From Apostichopus japonicus (lineage: Eukaryota > Echinodermata > Holothuroidea > Aspidochirotida > Stichopodidae), in contig NC_092575.1 in NCBI RefSeq assembly GCF_037975245.1, positions 10,448,001 to 10,512,000 of the forward strand: DNA of 64,000 bases. The letters are read 5' to 3'. Positions 9,017 through 16,219 of the stretch are shown piece after piece (position 1 is the first letter of the stretch; every line of letters begins with the position of its first letter). Below the pieces are notes generated by a model. The model was not told the DNA's origin. It searched no databases and saw nothing but the letters and a program-made list of their open reading frames with translations. Both the position numbers and the translations under genes were made by a program.

Positions 9017-10929
9017 GGTCTGCGGGGCCAGAAGGGGGCTATCAGTATGACTCTTCCTCTGGAGTGGCGGATCTTTCTCAGGACCTGGCCGATCATGCAG
9101 AGCGGCGGGAAGGCGTAAGCTTCCAGATTGTTCCATGGGAAGGACATGGCGTCGGTGTGGTGCGCCCTGGGGTGGAATTGTCTGGAGCAAAAAATCTGGA
9201 GTTTGGTGTTCTCCGCCGTCGCAAACAGGTCCACCATTGGTTTGCCGAAGATTTCGAAGATCCTGTTGCATGTTTTCTGGGACAGTGCCCACTCGTTTGG
9301 GTCCATCTGTCCTCTGGATAGAGCATCGGCCATCACATTTAGTTTTCCGGCGATGTGGGACGCCCGTAATGTCATTCCGGAGTCCTTGGCTGTCATCAGG
9401 ACTTCCCAGGTCAGCTGGCATAACCTCTCGGAGTGAGTGCCCCCCTGCCTGTTTATGTACGCTACCACGGTGGTACTGTCCGTGAAGACGGTGGTTACTG
9501 TATTTTTCAGGTGTTCGTGGAACGACTCTAGGGCCCGTTTGACAGCCAACATCTCTAGTGAGTTGATGTGCCATGACTTTTCTGCTGTGGACCACGTCCC
9601 CCAGGCTGTCAAGTTCTTCCAGTGGGCTCCCCACCCTGTCAATGAGGCGTCCGTCGTGACCGATGTGTTTGGCAAACTGGTGGTGAAGGGGACCCCTTGG
9701 TCCCAATTGCCTGTGTCGTGCCACCATTGTAGATGGGGGGTGATGTCTTCCGATCGGCGGATCGGCGCTGTCTGGTCCAGGGTTAGTAGGTTGGCCGTTT
9801 TCCGCAGGTGGAGTTGCAGCGGACGCATGCGTAGTCTGCATAATGTCACCACGTCGACCAGGCTGGACATTAGCCCCAGGGCTCGGAGCCACGTTCCTGT
9901 GGGTGACTCTTGTGACGATATGATCTGGGCTGTGGCCGCTCTGACTGCCTCTATCCTTTGTTCTGAGGGACTGGCTATGCCTGTGGTGAGGTCTAGTCTG
10001 GCCCCCAGGAACTGGATCGTCTGTGTTGGTGTTAGCTGGGATTTTGTTTGATTGATTATCCAACCCAGTTCCTGAAGGGTCTGCACCGTTTTCTGTACGT
10101 TGTGTGCCGCGCTGGACTTCGACTCTCCTACTATGAGCCAGTCGTCGAGGTAGGCGTACAGCGTTACTCCTTGTTTCCTGAGGTAGGCGATTACCGTTCC
10201 TGCCACTCTTGTGAAGACTCTTGGTGCCGTAGACAGGCCGAACGGGAGTGACCTGAATGTAAATCTCCTTCCGGCGTATTGGAAGGCTAGGTACCGCTGG
10301 TGACGTGGATGTATTGGTATATGTAAGTAGGCGTCCTGTAGGTCTACGCTTGCCGCCCACATGCCTTTTCTGAGCAGGGGTAGGATTAAATTTAGGGTCT
10401 CCATACGGAAACGTTTTGGTTCTACGTAATTTTTGTTGAGGGGTTTTAGGTTCAAGATCGGGCGCCAAGACCCGTCCCGTTTTTGTGTTAGAAACAGGGA
10501 GGAGCGGAAGAGGGGTCCCGCCTCTCCCGACACCTCTACAATTGCCCGCTTCGCCAGCAAGGCTGATACTTCCCCTTCTAGTGCTGCTTGTTGGACGGGG
10601 TCGGTGGGTATTGGAGTAGGTCTTCCCCCCTCCCCGGAGGGCGGGGCGGAGGTGAACTCTATCTTGTACCCTTGTGAGATCGTCTCCAATACCCACTTGT
10701 CCCCGCCCAAAATGTCCCATTGCTGGGTGAAAAGTGACAGTCTCCCCCCCACCTGCGGCGTTGCCGTGGTGAGGTGGGCACCCCTAGGGCCGGGCGGCAA
10801 ACGGTGGTCTAGTGGAGGAGCGGTCGCCGTCCCGTCGGGTCGTCGCCGGGCTTCTGCCTGAGCCTCGTGTTCCCCACGGGCGAGGTGGTCGGCTAGTTGT
10901 TCCTCTTGATCTGCCCCGTGGGGTACCTC
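8710..10929 (-). CDS. DIRS pol: reverse transcriptase, RNase H, methyltransferase-like domain
   Basis: The frame is open from 10929 (just after a TGA at 10930-10932) to the stop at 8710. It has no ATG before the RT domain; the first is at about 10404, inside RT. Numbering from position 10800: RT about 85-280, with D153 in SVDLQDAYLHIP and Y217-L-D-D220; RNase H about 380-495, with D384 (TTDASLTGWG), E416 (SLEML), D441 (FTDS) and D492 (MADALS), all four catalytic acids present. Then comes a segment resembling phage Dam-type methyltransferases (VDLFAT at 523, DAMSFPW at 550, AFPP at 563, PFWPRRPWF at 589), which is typical of DIRS1 elements. The frame overlaps the gag end by 146 nt and is offset by one base, so a +1 (or -2) frameshift or internal initiation is needed. 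Confidence 0.93.
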   Translation of the reverse strand, partial: EVPHGADQEEQLADHLARGEHEAQAEARRRPDGTATAPPLDHRLPPGPRGAHLTTATPQVGGRLSLFTQQWDILGGDKWVLETISQGYKIEFTSAPPSGEGGRPTPIPTDPVQQAALEGEVSALLAKRAIVEVSGEAGPLFRSSLFLTQKRDGSWRPILNLKPLNKNYVEPKRFRMETLNLILPLLRKGMWAASVDLQDAYLHIPIHPRHQRYLAFQYAGRRFTFRSLPFGLSTAPRVFTRVAGTVIAYLRKQGVTLYAYLDDWLIVGESKSSAAHNVQKTVQTLQELGWIINQTKSQLTPTQTIQFLGARLDLTTGIASPSEQRIEAVRAATAQIISSQESPTGTWLRALGLMSSLVDVVTLCRLRMRPLQLHLRKTANLLTLDQTAPIRRSEDITPHLQWWHDTGNWDQGVPFTTSLPNTSVTTDASLTGWGAHWKNLTAWGTWSTAEKSWHINSLEMLAVKRALESFHEHLKNTVTTVFTDSTTVVAYINRQGGTHSERLCQLTWEVLMTAKDSGMTLRASHIAGKLNVMADALSRGQMDPNEWALSQKTCNRIFEIFGKPMVDLFATAENTKLQIFCSRQFHPRAHHTDAMSFPWNNLEAYAFPPLCMIGQVLRKIRHSRGRVILIAPFWPRRPWFGELLQLLMDTPAILPDTPHLLSQRRGTLIHPDIKGLQLVAWKLSGLPFDRGAFRKRLPQSRPTPGGQQPLLLTIPDYASSGNGATTDRYCHPKPLWHRW

Positions 10930-12970
10930 TCATGGGTGTCCTGAGGGACGTTCCTCTGCCTCCTCTGGTTGGTCTAGATTCTCTTAGGCGGTGCGGTCTT
11001 GACCTGAATCTCTCAGAGGAGCGGAATTCCGATTTGGCCAATGTCTCTCTGCGTGAGACTTCCTCCTGGAGTTTTTGTTGGAAGCTACCAGCGAAGAGGT
11101 CGTCTCCCAAGGAGGGCAGGGCTAGCATTCTCTCCTTAGCTTCCACGGACGGCCAGCGGATGGAGGAGATGACGTTTTCCCTCCTGGCCTTGACTGAACG
11201 TATAGCGACTCTAGCAAACTGGTCGAAGGCCAGTCTCACAAGCGGTCCGAGGAGTAGTAAAAGTTGGCCTGCCTCGTTTCTGGACACGTAGGTATCGTCC
11301 TGTGGAAGTTGTTGGTGATATCTCATCAGCACCTCCGCGGTCAGCATGAGAACAGAAGTAAACTTCATTCCGGAGCGTGCGGCCAGGTCGACATCAACTA
11401 GGAGCTCCTCTAGCTTCTTCTGGCTAGGATTTTTGAAGATGTGTGAGGAGGAAGAGCCCTGCTCGGACCTTAGCTTTTCTCTAGCCTCCTGCGGTATGGT
11501 CGGGCATTTGAAAAGGGTTTTCCATGCTTCGTCTGGGACCCTGATGGCTCGTTCCGCTTTTGCCGGGAACGCGGTCCACCTCTTTTTGTCCGCGATAGCC
11601 TCGAACCTGTCATAACAGGAGGCGTCGACTGGAATGGTAGATTTCGGACGGGTAGAGGTCTCCCCTGTGGCTGTGAGTTTGGAAACTCGGGTCGGTTTAG
11701 TTGTCACTTCGGGGGTGTCTTCGAACCCAAGGTGTTTGCGGAAGATTTCTGCCACCCGCGTGGTTAGTTCCGGGGGTAAACTGCCTCCCGCCGTGGGAGC
11801 TTCCTCTTCCTCGAAGATGCCTGGGAACTCCTCTTCCAAAGGGTCGAACTCCGGGGGGACGTCAGAGTTGTCCTCCAGACCCGATAGATTTACGGAGGCT
11901 CTGCAGTCCAGAGTGTCCTCTCCGAGGGTGACTGCCTCCGGTTCCAGGGGGGGTTCCGGGACCGTAGTGGTCGTTGTAGCCGCTTTTTGGCTCCCGGCTT
12001 CTGTTTCTGCCTCAGCTCTCTGTTGTTCTCTCTCGAGGAGCGGCTTTAGGAGACCTGTCAATTGGGCTAGCCACGAGGGCTCTTCCTCGTGACGCTGTTT
12101 GTGTGGTCGATACCTCCTCTTAGCCCTACGGTATCCATCATCGGAGGAGTCGGAAGACTGGTCTGATGCTGGCGACCATCCCCTCCTGGTACCTCGTCTG
12201 GGGGATCGGGACCGTGATCGGGTGCGGTCCCGTCTGGCCGGGTTGCGTGAGGGATTCCTTCCTCTGCTCTCTCGGTCGGGGATCCCAGCTGGGGATCGTG
12301 ATGGCTGTGGTTCTCGGTCCCCGCTCCGGGACCGGCTCTGGTTGGACAGCGATCCTCCGGCCTCTGGCTCTCTGCTGTGCGCCCCGGAAGGAGCTCGAGT
12401 TGGGCTTGTCGGTGCCCGTGGCACCTGCCTCTCCGGCGGGTTATTTCTCTGCGACCCAGATTGGGAAGCCTTCTCGGTGCCGGCGAGGCCGGACTTTTTC
12501 TTGGGCACTTTTCTCTTGGCCGGAGCCTTGCCCTTGTCTTTGCCTTTCCCCTTGGTCATGACTGATCCGGACGTCGCCGGGACCGTGGGAGGCATTTTCT
12601 CTTTCTCTCTTTCTCTTTCTCTCTCTCCTTCTCTTTCTCTCTCTTTCCCTTTCTCTCCTTCTTCCTCGGCCCCTACTGGGCCCCTCTCCAACACCTCTCC
12701 TTCTTCTTCCTCTCCTAACTGTGCTCGGTCTCCCGTTGTTCGGGACCCACTGGGGTTGGGGAGCAGGTCGAGTTTATCCTGAAGTTTGCTTCTCTGGCCT
12801 GCTAGCCAGGTATCAATGTCTAGCCATTGGTTGGGGGTGAAGTTGATACACACTAGGCAGGGGTCCCTCCTCGTGCATGTACGGCACTTGGGACAGAGAT
12901 CGTGCTCATCCCAGGCCCTCCCTGGCCGGAACATAGAGCAGTTAACGCACTTCAACTGGCTTCTGGACAT
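10784..12970 (-). CDS. DIRS Gag-like nucleic-acid-binding protein
   Basis: The first ATG is at 12970, giving 728 residues; the frame is open upstream to about 13069 but without an ATG. The N-terminus has a cysteine cluster of seven residues in three CxxC units plus a further Cys (about residues 8-41: CVNC, CPKCRTC, CLVC), likely zinc-binding. Next come an acidic and Glu/Arg-repeat tract (about 87-125), a Lys-rich patch, an Arg/Ser-rich region resembling SR proteins (about 210-287), an acidic linker, a folded core rich in helices (about 447-657, starting near VDASCYDRFEAIA), and a basic Arg/Gly tail (about 657-728). This layout fits DIRS Gag proteins, which package the RNA. The 3' end overlaps the pol frame. 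No knuckle of the retroviral CCHC type is seen. Confidence 0.8.
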   Translation of the reverse strand: MSRSQLKCVNCSMFRPGRAWDEHDLCPKCRTCTRRDPCLVCINFTPNQWLDIDTWLAGQRSKLQDKLDLLPNPSGSRTTGDRAQLGEEEEGEVLERGPVGAEEEGEKGKEREREGEREREREKEKMPPTVPATSGSVMTKGKGKDKGKAPAKRKVPKKKSGLAGTEKASQSGSQRNNPPERQVPRAPTSPTRAPSGAHSREPEAGGSLSNQSRSRSGDREPQPSRSPAGIPDRESRGRNPSRNPARRDRTRSRSRSPRRGTRRGWSPASDQSSDSSDDGYRRAKRRYRPHKQRHEEEPSWLAQLTGLLKPLLEREQQRAEAETEAGSQKAATTTTTVPEPPLEPEAVTLGEDTLDCRASVNLSGLEDNSDVPPEFDPLEEEFPGIFEEEEAPTAGGSLPPELTTRVAEIFRKHLGFEDTPEVTTKPTRVSKLTATGETSTRPKSTIPVDASCYDRFEAIADKKRWTAFPAKAERAIRVPDEAWKTLFKCPTIPQEAREKLRSEQGSSSSHIFKNPSQKKLEELLVDVDLAARSGMKFTSVLMLTAEVLMRYHQQLPQDDTYVSRNEAGQLLLLLGPLVRLAFDQFARVAIRSVKARRENVISSIRWPSVEAKERMLALPSLGDDLFAGSFQQKLQEEVSRRETLAKSEFRSSERFRSRPHRLRESRPTRGGRGTSLRTPMRGTPRGRSRGTTSRPPRPWGTRGSGRSPATTRRDGDRSSTRPPFAARP
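12598..12660 (+). repeat. (CT)n-rich simple repeat inside gag
   Basis: A 60-bp run of TCTCTCTTT-type sequence. On the coding (minus) strand it reads GAGA and specifies the Glu/Arg-repeat tract of Gag. It is likely length-variable between copies. Confidence 0.8.
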
Positions 12971-13583
12971 GACTGAAAAACCCCGGTTAAGGAAGAAGAA
13001 TCTAACAAAACGATAGGAGAGGGAAGCTAAAAAAGGGGGAGAGAAGCAATAAGATCTGTGGGAAAACACACTAGGCTTAACACCGTGCCTCGGCTAGAGG
13101 CCCGCGGCTTACAATGGTAACAATTAGGCCTAAGCCGACCCACAAAGTGTAACTAACTAGCAAGTTAACGAAGGGCAGGGAGGAGAGAAGACAACGAATT
13201 AACGAAAAATAACGAATAATGAAGGCAGGAGAATAAAAGTGAACAACAAAATTGAACAACTAAACAGTGGGTGAGGGAAAAGCGTGATAGCGTGTGTAGC
13301 CTAAAAAGGCGGGAACTAGCGTAACTACGGTAAACAAATCGCAGAACTGCTACCCACGCAAGTTTTCTGCACAGAAAAAACGGCGCGAGCGCCGTTAACA
13401 AAACCCAGCCCTAAAAAACCTCCCAAGAATAGGAAAAGGATACTTATCGGGCTGCAACGGTTAGAATGCTTCAGCAAACAGTAGGTGGAAAAAAAATTCC
13501 GATTCTAGGAACCAAAAATGGACAGAAATCGATGGAATAATATCCGCTCGAAAAAAAACGATGTAGACGCTTTGGTTGGTAGA
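12971..13583 (-). other. 5' leader of the DIRS element
   Basis: 613 bp between the right terminal repeat and the gag ATG. In DIRS1 the promoter lies in the terminal repeat that precedes gag, so the transcript should start in 13584-13707 and run through this leader. No long frame is convincing. The part from about 13495 to 13583 is shared with relic A, so the leader is an old part of the family. Confidence 0.6.
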
Positions 13584-13707
13584 ATGAGAAGGATGGGCAG
13601 TGACCCGTGAAGCCGGGTCACAGAGGGTGCACAGTGTTAAAAAGGTTACCAGGACATTCTAGGCGCGGTAGAATGAGGGTGCTAAGGTTGTGGCGAGACA
13701 GGTAAGC
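13584..13707 (-). repeat. right inverted terminal repeat of the DIRS element
   Basis: 124 bp with no mismatch to the reverse complement of 6949-7072. It is followed by a 16-bp right-specific extension (GAGGAGCGAAGTAAAT) ending at 13723. By analogy with DIRS1 this repeat should hold the promoter for the minus-strand genes; no TATA box is obvious. Confidence 0.92.
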
Positions 13708-13723
13708 GAGGAGCGAAGTAAAT

Positions 13724-15256
13724 TCCAAGTTTCAACCAGAGGATGAAAGACCCACCAACTCTACTGTGATAGAACAAATTAATACTGTGATCAAATACCT
13801 GAACTCTTTCTTCTACTTACATGACTGATTTAGTCCGCAAGCTTTCGGCCACATCACAAAACCCACCATCATCCTAGAGCCCTATATCCATTTAATATAT
13901 TGCATAATTATTGAAGTAATAGCATAATAATGAAAATTATTCCATTTTGTTGTAAACTTGGCTTCCCAGAGGTGACTTATCCCAACCATGATATAACCAA
14001 GAACAGGTCGATATAAACACACGGTCCGACACTTTTTTTATTTTTTATTATTTTTTTATACATATTAAATTCGTTTATTTCAGGTCTCATACAGTGTTCC
14101 TGTCTTCATCAGGCCATCTTTTACATGGACACTGCCCAGACTCTTTCTCCAAATAACTTCGCTTACCGCATCGGAGTGCTTAACTGTGCATTATCTACCG
14201 TATATATGACAAGTTGATAACTATCCTTTATGTAGCTGGCACGGGATTAATGCCTGGATAATCAAGGGTAACTGACACTTCAGACAGATTCATCGATGGA
14301 AGAACCCAAATGGTAAAAAAAAAGAAGAAAAAAATAGGAAAAAAAAAGAAAAAAAGATAAAGAAAAAAAAATTGTGCACTGCCACACGCTTCATTCAAAA
14401 CACCTGTTCTAATTGTAGTACTACTTACAGAGCCAGACTTCCATGGTCTTCGGTTGTTTGCCACAAAGGACAGGAAGTCCTTTTACACATTGTTTGAAGG
14501 AATTTGGAGCTAATAACATCATCAATAGGTTTTAAAATTAACAAGGTGGCATTGTATCCATTTCTTGTTTTCCATATACAATTTAAGAATATTATGTTTA
14601 ACTTTACATAACAACTCCATTATAGAACAGACATTTTACTTACTTCTTGGGGGTGCAGGGGGGGGGGGAGTGGGAGTGGGAGTATTTTTTCATTCATAGT
14701 GTTCAGGACAGTAATTATATCCTTAACGACTGACATGTGGAGATGATTCCGGTGGCAGACGATCTAAAATTTATGTCAGATCTCAATAAATTATTCACAT
14801 TCCCACTTCTGTGATTACTTAATTTCTTTAAAGCAACAACATGTTCTCGCCAGAATATTACAATCTGATTCTCTACTGCAGGACATTTGGATCACAAGTG
14901 GTTGATATGTGATGCCACCACATAAAATTACTAGTTAAATGACATTTTCAATAATTATTCTGCTTTTTTCCAGTATCATCTGTAACATGTCACTAAAAGT
15001 GGTGCAGAAAAGTTTGCATCAAAATTTTGGGGAAAAAACCATTTCTGTCATTGGTATAGCCCTTTAAATGTATGTTTTTAATATAATCTTCAACTATCTT
15101 CTTTGCATATTTAAGATACTAATCTGTCCATTACCAGCTCTCATATCAAATCCTTTGCACACAATATTCACAGAGATCTGATGGGTGCCACCAAAGAGAG
15201 ATAATCTTCTTTAATAGAAGCTCTCTAAAAGGTGTTAAGTATGTGTTGCTAAAACT
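13724..15256. other. intronic DNA without genes
   Basis: AT-rich sequence with an A-rich low-complexity run (about 14314-14372), a G-run near 14659 and a weak hammerhead-like or Penelope-like motif on the minus strand near 14063-14115. No exon found. Confidence 0.5.
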
Positions 15257-15489
15257 GACTTCACAAATCCCAAAACTTTTGGAGTCATGAGCTTACCTGC
15301 TTCCTCACAAGCAGGCTTTTGGGCACTTTGGGTGGTAGAATGGGGGGGGGGGGAGGATTTGTCATTGACCAGTACGTAGTGACCGGTCCCTGAGGGTGTA
15401 CAGTGCTATAAAAGGGTTATTAGTTCTCACTCTAGGGACGGTAGAGTGAGAGTTCAAAGATCGTGAGTAGACAGGTAAGCGAAGTAACT
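15257..15489 (+). mobile_element. DIRS relic B: short element with both termini
   Basis: The left part (about 15257-15310) matches the left end of the intact DIRS (CCAAAACTT, then GAGCTTACCTG, then CCTCACAA). It passes directly into a copy of the right leader and terminal repeat (CACTTTGGGTGGTAGAATG, TGTACAGTGCTATAAAAGG, GACGGTAGAGTGAG, AGACAGGTAAGCGAAGTAA). There is no coding sequence and no ICR. An internal run of 14 G lies in it. It is strongly diverged, so it is an old non-autonomous derivative. Confidence 0.65.
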
Positions 15490-15547
15490 TTCTGGGTGTC
15501 TTACTACAAAGACTTGGATCCCGGTTGAAAATCATGTCGTTGCTAGA

Positions 15548-15640
15548 CGTGTTGGAATGGTAGATTTGAAAGGATGAGGGCAGTACCCCTGCAGAGGCCT
15601 CATTAGGGTGCCATGCAGTGCAAAAATGTTACCAGTGGTA
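15548..15640 (+). mobile_element. DIRS relic C: inner part of a right terminal repeat
   Basis: GGAATGGTAGA, AAAGGATGAGGGCAGT, CAGAGGCCTCATTAGGGTG, AGTGCAAAAATGTTACCAG follow the order of 13579-13660 in the intact right repeat. The outer end is lost or unrecognisable. It lies only 60 bp from relic B in the same orientation, possibly a tandem or nested insertion. Confidence 0.5.
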
Positions 15641-16186
15641 TGTAAAAGGCAACTGATGTACAGTAGGTAGAGTGCATTTTTTTGGGGAGCTACACAGGAA
15701 CAGTAAGAGTGGAACATTGACATAAATTTATGCAATCTCTCTGAGTTACAGTACAACTACTTGGTACTAACAATAAAGAATCACCAAGAATTAGGTAATT
15801 AATGCAGCAAAATACACTCAAGCCTATATAGGTATCTATTAGCAAATTCAGGCATATCTTGACCAAAGTGTTGATAGTTACTTTGATAAATGGTATTAAA
15901 ACCAAATTTTTCCCTGAATTTTTCCATTTTAAAAATTTGTTGCAAGACGTTTAATAGAAAGGTCCCTATGTTTATGTACCACACAAAACCAAGACTGTTT
16001 GTGCAGAGTAAAATTCTGTCACAAAATACATGTGTCTTAACTTTCAGAAGTGGATTGACGGAGGCTGCCCTGCTAACATGCTGGCAGGGTAGGTAGATGG
16101 AAAAGTGCATGATGTGAGTGGGGACAGGTAAGAGGAGTAAAGTAATTACTGTATGTAATTACTTTTAGCCTTTGAATTACTTTTAG

Positions 16187-16219
16187 CCTTTGAAGAAGAT
16201 CCTGCTAGGATCGAAACAC
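16187..16219 (+). other. hammerhead-ribozyme-like relic (core position C3 lost)
   Basis: TTGAAGA, then GATCC-TGCTA-GGATC as stem II with a short loop, then GAAAC. This is the order of a type with short stem III: CUGANGA, stem II, GAAA. The required first C of the core is T here, so it is expected to be inactive. The flank TTAGCCT is shared with the relic at 54426-54463. Such minimal hammerheads occur in Penelope-like retroelements; the family assignment is inference. Confidence 0.45.

Larger units (their letters stand above)
6910..13723 (-). mobile_element. complete DIRS1-group tyrosine-recombinase retrotransposon (6.8 kb)
   Basis: Everything expected of a DIRS1-type element is present: inverted terminal repeats (6949-7072 and 13584-13707, identical over 124 bp), non-identical outer extensions (about 39 bp left, 16 bp right), gag, RT-RNase H-methyltransferase-like pol, a tyrosine recombinase instead of a DDE integrase, and an internal complementary region at 7727-7824 that equals the reverse complement of the two ends joined. 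The ends are defined by that ICR: left homology begins at 6910 and right homology stops at 13723. No target duplication is expected for a recombinase-mediated insertion and none is evident. The element is markedly GC-richer than the host DNA. All frames are intact, so it may be active. It lies in sense in the host intron. Inverted (not split direct) repeats exclude the Ngaro group. Confidence 0.93.

Noticed and set aside
9437-10051. 204-codon plus-strand frame opposite pol
   Set aside because: Antisense reading of RT/RNase H; composition explains the openness.
7817-10720. A single 967-residue protein
   Set aside because: Only the last 358 codons resemble a tyrosine recombinase; the rest is an alternate reading of the RT/RNase H gene, with compositional bias and no domain. 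Annotated from the ATG at 9016 instead, with the open frame noted as a finding.
12099-12782. 227-codon plus-strand frame opposite gag
   Set aside because: It is the antisense of the Arg/Ser- and Glu/Arg-rich part of gag in GC-rich DNA. No motif and no promoter; a shadow of gag.
12971-13069. Extension of gag upstream of the ATG at 12970
   Set aside because: The open frame begins with GTG at 13069, not ATG, and the added residues are hydrophobic and lie before the Cys cluster that normally starts these proteins.
14063-14115. Hammerhead ribozyme on the minus strand (CCTGATGA ... CCTGAAAT)
   Set aside because: CUGAUGA and GAAA are present, but stem II would need a four-base bulge and only three pairs. 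It could be a Penelope-type fragment but the fold is not convincing.
16085-16150. Possible DIRS outer end (GGGGACAGGTAAGAGGAGTAA)
   Set aside because: Fair match to the last 30 bases only; the preceding 60 bases do not align well enough to call a relic.
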